From the NCBI GenBank assembly GCA_015655125.1, contig JAATFP010000105.1:1-64000 (forward strand): a stretch of DNA of 64,000 nucleotides, written 5' to 3'. The notes under the pieces were generated by a model. That model did not search any database. It was not told where the DNA came from and saw only the letters and a list, made by a program, of their open reading frames with translations. The DNA is from Chitinophagales bacterium (GTDB lineage: Bacteria; Bacteroidota; Bacteroidia; Chitinophagales; Chitinophagaceae). Shown in pieces: positions 53,190 to 61,570 of this stretch (positions within the stretch are counted from its first letter, which is position 1; the number at the start of each line of letters is the position of its first letter). A program made the translations under genes and the position numbers.

Positions 53190-54471
53190 CTATTCCGAAA
53201 TAACCGGTGTTTCTCCGTCATCTCCGTCAAGTAGCGGAATATCACCAACGGACGCGCCGGCAATGCCTTTAACAGAACCATAGAGACCAGTGGTACTTAG
53301 CAAAACTTTCTCCAGTTGTTTTTCCCTTTCGCGCCACAGCTTTTCCATTTGCGCACGTTCTTTGGTGATGCTATTCCGCATCGAGATGAACCCTTCAGCT
53401 ATTGCTTCCACCTGTCCCTTAAATTCAACGCCGGTGAGATAATTGTACAGCATCTGCATTTTATCACCTTTGTTTTCTTCCCTTTTTTGAGCATCATAGA
53501 TCTTTAAAAGTCCGTCGCGCAAGAGGTAAGAAACGCTGCTAACTTCCGTGAAATTGCAAACCCAGATGCCGTCCTTCTCACCAAAGCTATCCATGTCTTT
53601 TGGAAATGTTTGTGTAACCAAAATGGCAATATCCGCATTGCGGCTGCGCTTGTCGGCTTTCAATTTCTCTATCCAGTTACTGCTCCAGCCTTTTGTACGT
53701 TTGCTTTCATAGATGATTTTGCCGCATTCCTTACCGCCGCTGTTGCGAACGGTTTGAATGCAATCTGCACCTTCCACGCCTTTGCCTACTTCGTCGATAA
53801 GATCGAAGGGGAAGTTTTCTTTAAGAATTTCTTCCAGCAACAACTCCTGGCTCTCCCCCTGCCGCTGGCTAGAACTCTGTTCAGCCTTTCGTTTCATCTC
53901 GTCGATCAGCCTGTTCTGCTGATCGAGTTTCATCTCCAGTTCCTTATTGCGCAGTTGTTGTTCATTTTCGCGTAACGCATTTTTTTCCTGCTCCTGTAAT
54001 CTTATTTGCTCGGCTATCTGTGCGCGTTCATCCTGCAGTTTTTTTTGCACCATGATCTCAAGTTCCTCCTCCTTATTCTTTAACTGCTGTTCCTTCTTTA
54101 AAAACTCCAGTTCCTTTTTCCTTGATTCTTTCAGTTTCTCTTCCGCATCATTGGTGCTTTCCTGCAATACACGGAGTTTATTCTCATAATCGGCGGTAAT
54201 GCTTTTCATTAGCCGCTCCTGTATTTCCTGTTCCTGTTTTAATTTTTCCTTCTGAAGCTTTTGTGCAAATAATTCATTTTCCTGCTTTTTCTTTTCTTCA
54301 AAAGATTGCTGATCTGCCTCCAGTTTTTTCTTTTCCTCTTCCATTTTGGACAATGATTGCCGTAATTCGGCCTGGTATTTTTGCTGGTATTTTTTTTTCA
54401 ATATCGGCAGCCAGTACATCCTCTACATCAAACACGTTCCCGCAATTGGGACACTTAATATCATTTGGCAT
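53190..54471 (-). CDS. DUF2130 coiled-coil protein, frameshifted at an A9 tract
   Basis: The complete protein would have about 426 residues: an N-terminal zinc ribbon (MPNDIKCPNCGNVFDVEDVL), a long coiled coil (~35-210, rich in Glu, Lys and Gln), and the DUF2130 nuclease-like domain (DADCIQTVRNSGGKECG-KIIYESKRTKGWS, DIAILVTQTFPKDM). The frame from ATG 54471 reads DVLAADIEKK and then breaks. The next part (KYQQKYQAELRQ) is in the other frame. The break is in nine A residues on the coding strand (T9 at 54390-54398); eight A would restore the frame. The internal ATG at 54419 in the second frame is not a sensible start. It may be a sequencing error, a phase-variable tract, or slippage-dependent expression. 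Confidence 0.8.
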
Positions 54472-54503
54472 GTTGCTAATTTTTAGTTTGTAAATATAAA
54501 TAA

Positions 54504-54528
54504 AAACCTCTCCGTGAAGGAGAGGTTT
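54504..54528 (-). terminator. Terminator of tRNA-Leu(GAG)
   Basis: AAACCTCTCC (54504-54513) and GGAGAGGTTT (54519-54528) form a 10-bp stem; on the minus strand a T run follows, just beyond the tRNA. Confidence 0.85.
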
Positions 54529-54529
54529 G

Positions 54530-54616
54530 TGCGGTCAATCAGATTCGAACTGACACGCCCGTTGTGTGGGCGCTACCACCTCAAGGTAGTGCGTCTACCA
54601 ATTTCGCCATGACCGC
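54530..54616 (-). tRNA. tRNA-Leu (anticodon GAG)
   Basis: The 87-nt class II tRNA has acceptor GCGGTCA/TGACCGC, anticodon loop TTGAGGT (anticodon GAG, reading CTC/CTT), a long variable arm (CGCCC ACACAAC GGGCG), and T arm GTCAG-TTCGAAT-CTGAT. Discriminator is A; CCA is not encoded. Confidence 0.93.
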
Positions 54617-54630
54617 ATTTTTGAGGAATG

Positions 54631-54638
54631 CAAATTTA
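54631..54638 (-). promoter_or_regulatory. -7 box of tRNA-Leu(GAG)
   Basis: On the minus strand the sequence reads TAAATTTG, an exact match, followed by CATTCC. It lies 14 bp from the tRNA 5' end. No strong -33 partner was found. Confidence 0.55.
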
Positions 54639-54755
54639 AGGTTAATAGGCCAATTTAAAGCAGGAACACCATATTTTTTTAAATACTGCTGCTTTTAAAC
54701 AAATATGATTGTCAGTCCCCCATCGCAAAAAATAGTATAGCCTGTGCGCAATCAT

Positions 54756-55907
54756 TTATTTTTTCAATAAGATCCTGAAAGTAGTACCCTTGCCGGGTTC
54801 CGACTGTTTTACAAACAATTCGCCTTTATGATATTGGTTGATGATCCTTTTACTAAGTGATAGCCCAAGCCCCCAGCCACGCTTTTTGGTGGTAAAGCCC
54901 GGTTTAAAAACGTTCCCGATATTTTTGCTGCTGATGCCTTTCCCGCTGTCCTTTACGTCGATGATGATCTGCGCCGTTTCATTTTTTATACTGATAGTAA
55001 TACTCCCCTTGCCGTCCATGGCATCGAGCGCATTTTTCAGAAGATTTTCTATTACCCAATCAAACAATGGCGGATTGATCATACCCGTTATTTCTGTTTC
55101 GCCAAAAGTTTCCACCACAAAACTCACCTTATCGGGTGCACGTCTTTTGATATACGACACCATGCTTTCCACTTGCGTCACCAGGTCCTTCTCTTCCAGT
55201 TGCGGCGTACTTCCGATCTTACCAAAGCGGTCACTCACCAATATCAATCTTTCCACATCTTTGCTCATTTCCGCAGCAATCTTCTCATTTCCCGGCATAT
55301 CTTTCAGCATTTCCACCCAACCTTGCAGAGATGATATCGGTGTTCCAAGCTGGTGCGCGGTTTCCTTTGCCATGCCCGCCCACACCTGATTTTGCGTACT
55401 TTTATTGCGGGTAGTGATTGCATAAACAATCACTATGATGAACAGTGCCATTACCCCCAATTGAACGATCGGGAAATACCGGATCTGTTTCAACAGTGCC
55501 GACTCACCATAGTATACAAGATTATTTTGTTTAAGGTCATAAGGGTTTTTCCAGATGATGGGCGCGTTAGAATTTTTAAATTCCCTTAACTTCTTTTGAA
55601 GATAATTCGCATCATGAACAATCAGGTTGCTGTCAAGGTTATAGTGATCGAGAATACTGTCAGTTTCGGTAACGGCGATCATCGGGATATCCTTATTATT
55701 TTCTGTGAGTACCTTACTGGAAAGGATCGTTGGCGTGGTATTTATATTGTTGGCCTCTTTTACTGCTTCTACCCATTGCTCGACTTTTTGCTTTTCTTCA
55801 AGCGAAATTTTCTTTGCAAGAAAATTTGAAAAGAAGATGCTCGCGGTTACAATGGCCACGGCGATCAATAATAATATGGTGCGCCAGTTAAAGATGCGGG
55901 AAAACAT
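54756..55907 (-). CDS. Membrane sensor histidine kinase
   Basis: The product has 383 residues. Two transmembrane helices (ILLLIAVAIVTASIFF near residue 10-25 and YFPIVQLGVMALFIIVIVYA near 155-175) bracket a periplasmic sensor of ~130 residues. The cytoplasmic part has a dimerisation helix with the phospho-acceptor His in KETAHQLGTPISSLQGW and an ATPase domain with N box ENLLKNALDAM, G1 VKDSGKGI and G2 KRGWGLGLSL. No response regulator gene is adjacent, so it is an orphan kinase. I chose the ATG at 55907; the TTG five codons earlier is less likely. Confidence 0.93.
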   Translation of the reverse strand: MFSRIFNWRTILLLIAVAIVTASIFFSNFLAKKISLEEKQKVEQWVEAVKEANNINTTPTILSSKVLTENNKDIPMIAVTETDSILDHYNLDSNLIVHDANYLQKKLREFKNSNAPIIWKNPYDLKQNNLVYYGESALLKQIRYFPIVQLGVMALFIIVIVYAITTRNKSTQNQVWAGMAKETAHQLGTPISSLQGWVEMLKDMPGNEKIAAEMSKDVERLILVSDRFGKIGSTPQLEEKDLVTQVESMVSYIKRRAPDKVSFVVETFGETEITGMINPPLFDWVIENLLKNALDAMDGKGSITISIKNETAQIIIDVKDSGKGISSKNIGNVFKPGFTTKKRGWGLGLSLSKRIINQYHKGELFVKQSEPGKGTTFRILLKK

Positions 55908-56009
55908 GCTTAAAAATAGCAATTAGTTTTTTAAGTTTAGGGTTTAGGGTTTAGCGATTAGATTTTTATCAGTATAGAAGTTTAATGATTCCTGATTCAG
56001 TAGCCGGAA

Positions 56010-56040
56010 ACAAAAAGGCCTCAGCTTATAACTGAGGCTT
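56010..56040 (-). terminator. Terminator after tRNA-Leu(TAA)
   Basis: GCCTCAG (56018-56024) and CTGAGGC (56032-56038) form the stem; on the minus strand CTTTTTG follows. It lies next to the tRNA 3' end. Confidence 0.8.
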
Positions 56041-56042
56041 TG

Positions 56043-56128
56043 TACCCGGGAACGGAATTGAACCGTCACTCGCATTGCTGCGAACGGGATTTTAAGTCCC
56101 GCGTGTCTACCAGTTTCACCACCCGGGT
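56043..56128 (-). tRNA. tRNA-Leu (anticodon TAA)
   Basis: The 86-nt class II tRNA has acceptor ACCCGGG/CCCGGGT, anticodon stem CGGGA/TCCCG with loop CTTAAAA (anticodon TAA, reading TTA/TTG), a long variable arm and T arm ACGG-TTCAATT-CCGT. Discriminator is A; CCA is not encoded. Confidence 0.93.
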
Positions 56129-56189
56129 GACACTATCTAATTTATTAAAAAAAATCAATAGTCATTTTCCCTTGATGAACCAGATAGAG

Positions 56190-56221
56190 AAAAAAAAAGC
56201 AGATAACATTTAGCTATCTGC
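56190..56221 (-). terminator. Terminator after tRNA-Gly(GCC)
   Basis: GCAGATA (56199-56205) and TATCTGC (56215-56221) form a stem with a 9-nt loop, followed on the minus strand by nine or more T. It separates the Gly and Leu tRNA genes, so the latter probably has its own promoter. Confidence 0.85.
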
Positions 56222-56231
56222 CTTGACTCTG

Positions 56232-56304
<73 letters not shown>

Positions 56305-56339
56305 GTTATTAAAAAAGAACTTTTTTGTTTTTGGGATTG

Positions 56340-56370
56340 CAAAAATAAGGGTTGTTTCACAAAATCCAAA
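56340..56370 (-). promoter_or_regulatory. Promoter of tRNA-Gly
   Basis: On the minus strand TTTG (56370-56367) and TATTTTTG (56347-56340) are 19 bp apart, inside the string CCCTTATTTTTGCAATCCC. The tRNA 5' end is 35 bp downstream. Confidence 0.8.
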
Positions 56371-56375
56371 AAAAA

Positions 56376-56579
56376 TTATTTATATTTTGGATTATACAAA
56401 GTATTGTCGGGAACATTCACTTCCGGATGACCTTTGTAACGATGTGTATACAAATTATAGCAGCCGCCCAGTACGAATGCCAGCACCAAAAACACCTGGC
56501 AGAACCAGATAAAACGCGAAGAAGATACCCAATTGTGAGCAAAATCCTTTTGCTCATTTTCCTTTAATTCTTGTTGCAT
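56376..56579 (-). CDS. Small single-pass membrane protein, unknown
   Basis: The product has 67 residues: a charged N-terminus (MQQELKENEQKDFAHNW), one membrane helix (FIWFCQVFLVLAFVLGGCY) and a short basic/polar tail (NLYTHRYKGHPEVN). I recognise no family. It has a strong promoter and stands alone beside the tRNA-Gly gene, so it is probably well expressed. Confidence 0.6.
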   Translation of the reverse strand: MQQELKENEQKDFAHNWVSSSRFIWFCQVFLVLAFVLGGCYNLYTHRYKGHPEVNVPDNTLYNPKYK

Positions 56580-56598
56580 TTGTGTTAATTTTCGATTG

Positions 56599-56606
56599 CA
56601 AAAATA
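56599..56606 (-). promoter_or_regulatory. -7 box of the small membrane protein
   Basis: On the minus strand TATTTTTG in the context CCCTTATTTTTGCAATCG, matching the tRNA-Gly promoter over 17 bases. The ATG is 20 bp downstream. Confidence 0.65.
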
Positions 56607-56627
56607 AGGGCTTCCTGTTAAAAAAAA

Positions 56628-57659
56628 TTATTTGTTGCCAACAATTTCAAAAAACGTTTTTTTTCTTCTGATGAAATAATCCCACACAACACTTCCACGA
56701 TACCAGCCGCTCACCGTGCCCTTTCTGCTTTTGGGAAAGATAGACTTTTTCTTTTCAAACAACAACCATTTTCCAAAATGAAAATGCGCCCTGATTACTG
56801 TAAAAAAAAATGAGGTATCGCCCGTAAATAATTCCTTCCATGCGGCAAGGCCGTCGAGCGCCATCCGAAACGGAATCTTCCAAAGCGCCACGTACCATCG
56901 CAGGTTTTTGCAAAGCATGATAAGATTGTTTCGAAAATTCAAAAAATTCTTACGACTGTTCCCTTTAGGCAAAGTGCCGCCGCCCACATGATACACTACA
57001 GAAGCGGGCTGGACGAAGATCTTGTAGCCGCTTAATTGCAATCGCCAGCACAGATCGATCTCTTCCTGGTGGGCAAAGAAATATTCATCGAGGCCGCCAA
57101 CTTCGTGATATTTCTCCGCTTTGATAAACAAGGCTGCGCCGCTTGCCCAAAAACATTGACGTATATTATCATATTGTCCGTTGTCTTTTTCGCAATGTTC
57201 AAATATGCGCCCGCGCGCGAATGGATAACCCAAATTATCAAGCCAGCCACCACATGCGCCGGCGTATTCAAACATATCTTTCTGATGGTAGCTTAATAGC
57301 TTGGGCTGGCATGCGGCAATGGAGCTATCCGATTCCATGAGTTCGACTACCGGTTCTATCCAGGCGCGATCCACTTCCACGTCGCTGTTGAGCAATACAT
57401 AATAATCGCTTTTTACATTGCGAAGCGCCTCGTTATATCCACCGGCAAAGCCTTTGTTAGAATCGTTGATGATCAGTTCTACGGCGGGAAAATTATTTCT
57501 TAAAAACTGAACCGAATCATCCGTTGACGCGTTGTCTGCGACAATCACCCGCTTTTTAATATAGGTTGAAGCAATAACCGATGGCAGAAATTTTTCTAAA
57601 AATTTCTGCCCGTTCCAGTTCAATATTACGACCGCTACCTCTGGTGTATGATGTATCAT
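56628..57659 (-). CDS. Glycosyltransferase family 2 protein
   Basis: The product has 343 residues. GT-A fold signatures: AVVILNWNGQKFLEKFLPSV, VIVADNASTDDSVQFLRN, DYYVLLNSDVEVD (DXD-type), and GGLDEYFFAHQEEIDLCWRL. Rhamnosyl- or other sugar transferases in envelope polysaccharide assembly have this architecture. The last ~90 residues are basic and hydrophobic and may touch the membrane. I use the ATG at 57659 rather than the GTG two codons upstream. Confidence 0.9.
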   Translation of the reverse strand: MIHHTPEVAVVILNWNGQKFLEKFLPSVIASTYIKKRVIVADNASTDDSVQFLRNNFPAVELIINDSNKGFAGGYNEALRNVKSDYYVLLNSDVEVDRAWIEPVVELMESDSSIAACQPKLLSYHQKDMFEYAGACGGWLDNLGYPFARGRIFEHCEKDNGQYDNIRQCFWASGAALFIKAEKYHEVGGLDEYFFAHQEEIDLCWRLQLSGYKIFVQPASVVYHVGGGTLPKGNSRKNFLNFRNNLIMLCKNLRWYVALWKIPFRMALDGLAAWKELFTGDTSFFFTVIRAHFHFGKWLLFEKKKSIFPKSRKGTVSGWYRGSVVWDYFIRRKKTFFEIVGNK

Positions 57660-57750
57660 CGCCACAAACTTACTACTTCAGCAGGATTTACGGTTTTTTG
57701 TTCGTCGTGATTTGAGAAAATGCCGGTGGGGCGATGGTGATTTTCTTTTG

Positions 57751-57777
57751 GGTTGACAACCCTATGGGTTGTCAACC
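57751..57777. repeat. Perfect 12-bp hairpin abutting a stop codon
   Basis: GGTTGACAACCC (57751-57762) and GGGTTGTCAACC (57766-57777) close a TAT loop. The outermost base is the first base of the phosphopantetheinyl transferase stop codon. On the minus strand no T run follows, but on the plus strand TATTTTT does, so as a terminator it points towards the antisense of the gene. Confidence 0.7.
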
Positions 57778-58406
57778 TATTTTTCGGTGATCAAAAATGC
57801 CAGGCTGATGCCATTAAACATCAACGCATGTACTTTCAAAGGCCAGACCTCTTCCTTGTTAAAAGAACAATTTGCCACAAAAGCAAAATCATTCGGCTCA
57901 ATATCATGGATCGTCATATGGCCACGAAAATCCACCTTTCCACTCCCATACCATTTGAACATCGCTTCTTTGATACTCCATGCTATCGTAAGCGCCTGCC
58001 GCCTGTCTGTCGACAACGCACCGATCTTATTCAATTCGGATTGTGTGAGAAACTTGTGCTGGATCCTTTCAATCTTTTCCTGCGGAACTTCAATGTCCAC
58101 TCCAACGCGATTCCTGGAACTTGCAATTACCGCAGCATATTCACCACAATGAGAAATGGAAAAATGGTATTGCTCATCCTGCAAAAACGGTTTACGCGTG
58201 CCGGCAATACGAATAAGCTCCAATGGGAAATCGGGAAACAATTGTTTCAAAACATACCTGCCGGCAAGATGTTGCAATCTTTTATGCGGATGGGTGATAC
58301 TGTTTTGCAAAATCACTTTTCCCAAAAAAAAATCCTCATCCTCGGCAATATGCCACACACCGAGTTTGGTGCAGGAGTTGATATTTTGTTGGTAAACCAG
58401 CGGCAT
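57777..58406 (-). CDS. 4'-phosphopantetheinyl transferase (Sfp type)
   Basis: The product has 209 residues. It transfers phosphopantetheine from CoA to a Ser in carrier proteins. The Sfp signatures are complete: NRVGVDIEVPQEKIERI (metal-binding D-x-E), the FSISHCGEYAAVI segment, and IAWSIKEAMFKWYGSGKVDF (W-x-x-K-E-A-x-x-K). No PKS/NRPS or acyl-carrier gene is in the window, so the partner could be the fatty acid carrier protein or another locus. It is divergent from dcd. Confidence 0.92.
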   Translation of the reverse strand: MPLVYQQNINSCTKLGVWHIAEDEDFFLGKVILQNSITHPHKRLQHLAGRYVLKQLFPDFPLELIRIAGTRKPFLQDEQYHFSISHCGEYAAVIASSRNRVGVDIEVPQEKIERIQHKFLTQSELNKIGALSTDRRQALTIAWSIKEAMFKWYGSGKVDFRGHMTIHDIEPNDFAFVANCSFNKEEVWPLKVHALMFNGISLAFLITEK

Positions 58407-58416
58407 TGGAAAAATG

Positions 58417-58424
58417 TATATTTG
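58417..58424 (+). promoter_or_regulatory. -7 box for dcd
   Basis: TATATTTG is an exact TAnnTTTG match. It leaves an untranslated leader of ~115 bases before the dcd ATG at 58549. Confidence 0.45.
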
Positions 58425-58548
58425 AGATTGTTAATTTAAGATTTTAGATTTGCAGCTTAAACCCGCATTTGCTCAATAAAGGTATGCAGTAAAAGTGAGT
58501 GACACAACGATGCCGCCACAAGGAACTGAAGTCCGTCAACAAAAAAAC

Positions 58549-59085
58549 ATGATACTCAGCGATACCCGCATTTTGGAAGAGATAGAAAAAGGCACCATCA
58601 GGATTGCTCCGTACGACCGTAACTGCCTTGGCAGCAACAGCTACGACGTACATCTCGGAAAGAACCTTGCTACGTACGAACACGCCGAACTTGATGCAAA
58701 GAAGCACAATACAATCAGGCACTTCGAAATTCCGGATGAAGGAATTTTATTGCTGCCGCACATGTTTTATCTTGGTGTTACAGAAGAATATACTGAAACG
58801 CATGCACATGTTCCATTTCTTGAAGGCAAATCTTCTACAGGAAGGCTGGGCATCGACATCCATGCAACTGCAGGCAAAGGAGATGTGGGATTTTGCGGAA
58901 ACTGGACGCTGGAAATTTCTGTAAAGCAGCCAGTTCGTGTATATAAAGGAATGCCGATCGGCCAGCTGATCTACTTTCCTGTGGAAGGCGACATAGAGGT
59001 AAAATATAACCAAAAGAAAAATGCAAAATACAGCGGCCAGCCTGATAAGCCGGTGGAAAGCATGATGTGGAAGAACCAGTTTTAG
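58549..59085 (+). CDS. dcd: dCTP deaminase
   Basis: The product has 178 residues. It converts dCTP to dUTP for dTMP synthesis. The start MILSDTRILEEIEKGTIRIA is the usual family start; the frame is open 18 codons upstream (GTG at 58495) but that part is not conserved in the family. The trimer-forming motif GKSSTGRLGIDIHATAG, the catalytic Glu region WTLEISVKQPVRVYKGMPIG, and Y.GQPD. at the C-terminus are present. Confidence 0.94.
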   Translation: MILSDTRILEEIEKGTIRIAPYDRNCLGSNSYDVHLGKNLATYEHAELDAKKHNTIRHFEIPDEGILLLPHMFYLGVTEEYTETHAHVPFLEGKSSTGRLGIDIHATAGKGDVGFCGNWTLEISVKQPVRVYKGMPIGQLIYFPVEGDIEVKYNQKKNAKYSGQPDKPVESMMWKNQF

Positions 59086-59199
59086 TGTAGGGGTTAGGCG
59101 TGCAGGCTTAACATATAAAATTATTAAAAGAGCTTTTGAATAGCTAGTCCCATACTAAACATCTAACCGTATAAACGCTCATCTTGCAATGAACCTGAT

Positions 59200-60267
59200 A
59201 TGAAAATACTATCACTCATTTTTTTTACAACTATTTTTTGCTTCGCAAAAAGTTTTTCTCAAACGCCCGCTGATTCCTTATTGAATTTTATTGTGTCTAA
59301 TAAATCCCGGTCATCGATCTACCTGGTGCAAAATGATACGGTGCTTGCGCATGTAAATGAAAATACATTGATGCCATTGGCAAGTACTGTCAAGATCATG
59401 GTGGCCATAGAATTTGCGAAGCAGGCTGCGCAAAATGTGATCGATGAGGAAGAATATGTTCCACTTTCGGAGCTTGATAAATACTATCTTCCCAATACAG
59501 ATGGCAATGCACATCCGCATTGGCTGGATTATGAAAAAAAACTCGGTCATATCCGCCACGACAGCGCAAAACTGATCGATGTTGCGCGGGGCATGATCAT
59601 ATTCAGCAGCAATGCCAATACAGAATATCTGATGGACCTGCTGGGATTTGATAATGTTAAAAACAACATTCAGCTGTTTGACCTGAAGCAACACACTGCA
59701 ATCTATCCTTTGGTGGCGGCGCTGTTTATGTATCAGAATCCGAAGAATAAAAACGAGGACAATGTTTTGAAAGGGATAAAAAAATTATCCGATCAGGAGT
59801 ATAGCAGGTACATTTTCGATATGCACAATGCCTTAAAATTCAGCCCTGCACTGAAAGAAAAATTTCGCCCCCAGGATCTAACTATGAAAATGCAAAAAGC
59901 ATGGAGCGACCGGCTGCCTGCATCTACTACAAAGGAATATGCTAAGATCTGCAAGATCTTAAATAACCGGAAATACTTTGATGAAAACACTTATGGCATT
60001 TTATCAGAAGTGATGGAATCGGTCATGGAAAACCCTGCGAATCAAAAATGGCTCAAACATGCGGGAATGAAAGGCGGAAGCACGGCATGGGTATTGACCA
60101 AAGCAGTGTACGCCACTTTGAAAGACGATACAAAACTGGAACTGGTATATTTTTTCAATGAACTTACCGAAAGCGAAAATGCACAACTGCAGAAATGGAT
60201 GAACGCATTTGAATTGCGCGTATTGAGCGATCCGGGTTTCAGGGAGAAGATCAAAATTATTTTATAA
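59200..60267 (+). CDS. Class A beta-lactamase-like serine hydrolase
   Basis: The product has 355 residues with a signal peptide (ILSLIFFTTIFCFAKSFS). Penicillin-recognising motifs: S62-x-x-K65 in PLASTVKIMVAIEF, S-N-A in IFSSNANTEYLMDLLG (in place of SDN), and K-G-G in HAGMKGGSTAWVLTKAVYAT (in place of KTG). It could be a periplasmic hydrolase or a class A beta-lactamase relative; whether it hydrolyses beta-lactams cannot be judged, and the omega-loop Glu is not clear. Confidence 0.85.
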   Translation: MKILSLIFFTTIFCFAKSFSQTPADSLLNFIVSNKSRSSIYLVQNDTVLAHVNENTLMPLASTVKIMVAIEFAKQAAQNVIDEEEYVPLSELDKYYLPNTDGNAHPHWLDYEKKLGHIRHDSAKLIDVARGMIIFSSNANTEYLMDLLGFDNVKNNIQLFDLKQHTAIYPLVAALFMYQNPKNKNEDNVLKGIKKLSDQEYSRYIFDMHNALKFSPALKEKFRPQDLTMKMQKAWSDRLPASTTKEYAKICKILNNRKYFDENTYGILSEVMESVMENPANQKWLKHAGMKGGSTAWVLTKAVYATLKDDTKLELVYFFNELTESENAQLQKWMNAFELRVLSDPGFREKIKIIL

Positions 60268-60364
60268 TTGCGCTTCTTTTTATTTCTTCATAACGATCCG
60301 GATATTCTATACGGTCTCCTTTCCACTGAAACCTGATCTGTGTTCATTTTTTTCAGGAAGCCTA

Positions 60365-61453
60365 TCAGATCTTGTGGAATTTTTTGTAATACGCAATCAC
60401 AAAACCGGTTACTTCATCATAACTTAAAATACCCTGCGGTTGCTGGTTACTTTGTAAAAACAACCCGTAACCCCAACGGATAAAAGGTTCCACGGGATTG
60501 CGGTGTTTTCTGCTGAATGTGATCCATTCTTTAAGATCCTTCACTACTCCGGGCGATAGCTCCTTGCGGTATAATTTTGCAGAAACAGAGTCTGTAAAAT
60601 ACAGGTTTCGGTTTGCATAATTGAACAGATCGAGATAAACCGAATAATGAAACAACGTGTCCGGAGATGCAGCTGCAGCAAGATATCCAACGAAATTAGC
60701 TTCCATCTCTTTCGCATATCCAAGCTGGTGCGCGGCTTCATGACACGCGGTATATGGCTGTAAAAATTTCGGGATCGTAGTGTTTAACTGTGCCTCGCCG
60801 GTAAACGGATTGTAATAGCCGGAAAAACCTGCATAGTTGCCTACCCAACCCCACATCGAAGGCTTAAAAGAAACAGGGTCATAGGAAAGATAAGGATACT
60901 GTACAGCCAATGCTTTATACGCGGTTGTAACAGAACGCACCAATTCTTTGTTTGTAGGATATGGTTCGTGGCTCCGTACCAGCGCAGCTTTGCTATCATT
61001 TATTTTTTGTAGCAAAAGGCAATTGATTTCTTTCAATTCTTCCGTATCGTATCTCTCCGTTTTTAATCCTAATTGCCACGCGATTCCTTTACGGTTGTAG
61101 TTTATTCCCCAAAAAATATTGAAAACGATATAAGTAAAACTTAAGATCGTCACCAGCCGAAGCAATTTTTGTGAGAAGGAAGAACGGAAACCGGCGCGCC
61201 ATCGGGAGCGGAACACATTTTTTATAAAACTTATAAGTTTCCATACCAGGCACACAGCCAGCAAACCATAAAGCAGGTCGCCGATGCTGCAGGGCAGCCA
61301 ACCGAAAGCATAGCGCAGTACCCGGCTTATAACCGGGTAGAAACCAAGACTGTATCCGTATTCTACACGATAAACATCAGCGCTGTAAAAGTGGATAAGT
61401 ATACAAAACAACACTAATATAATTGCCACAATTGCTTTTCGGGTGAGTTTCAT
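60365..61453 (-). CDS. DUF3810 membrane protein with HEAAH motif
   Basis: The product has 362 residues. Three hydrophobic segments near the N-terminus (AIVAIILVLFCILIHFY, IGDLLYGLLAVCLVWKLI, LVTILSFTYIVFNIFWGINY) precede a soluble domain with TACHEAAHQLGYAKEMEANF, a zincin-like H-E-x-x-H followed by E, which suggests a metalloprotease. DUF3810 is common in Bacteroidota, of unknown substrate. It is divergent from the DUF177-rpmF-plsX unit. Confidence 0.9.
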   Translation of the reverse strand: MKLTRKAIVAIILVLFCILIHFYSADVYRVEYGYSLGFYPVISRVLRYAFGWLPCSIGDLLYGLLAVCLVWKLISFIKNVFRSRWRAGFRSSFSQKLLRLVTILSFTYIVFNIFWGINYNRKGIAWQLGLKTERYDTEELKEINCLLLQKINDSKAALVRSHEPYPTNKELVRSVTTAYKALAVQYPYLSYDPVSFKPSMWGWVGNYAGFSGYYNPFTGEAQLNTTIPKFLQPYTACHEAAHQLGYAKEMEANFVGYLAAAASPDTLFHYSVYLDLFNYANRNLYFTDSVSAKLYRKELSPGVVKDLKEWITFSRKHRNPVEPFIRWGYGLFLQSNQQPQGILSYDEVTGFVIAYYKKFHKI

Positions 61454-61541
61454 ATGCCATAAAATTAGCCAAATAGTGTAATTTTACGCGTTTGTAATAG
61501 AAAAACTCTTCACTTTACACCCACAATTGATATTTTTCTAT

Positions 61542-61549
61542 TACCTTTG
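61542..61549 (+). promoter_or_regulatory. -7 box for DUF177-rpmF-plsX
   Basis: TACCTTTG is an exact match followed by CCGTCC. It overlaps the upstream in-frame ATG at 61547 and so supports the ATG at 61571. Confidence 0.6.
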
Positions 61550-61570
61550 CCGTCCTTTAAACAGAACACA

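Noticed and set aside
53130-53190. Possible terminator between the LacI-type gene and DUF2130
   Set aside because: CAGGT...ACCTG pairs over only five bases with a long loop and no T run, so it is too weak to call.
54419-54471. Use of ATG 54419 as the true DUF2130 start
   Set aside because: It would drop the conserved zinc ribbon and add a stretch (YWLPILKK) that is an out-of-frame reading of EDVLAADIEK; the frameshift explanation fits better.
55936-55956. Three TTTAGGG-like heptamers, resembling a telomeric repeat
   Set aside because: Only three units are present, in a bacterial intergenic spacer; chance or simple slippage explains it.
59200-60267. Calling the serine hydrolase a functional beta-lactamase resistance gene
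   Set aside because: Two of the three active-site motifs are variants (SNA, KGG) and the omega-loop Glu is not evident, so resistance is not supported by sequence alone.
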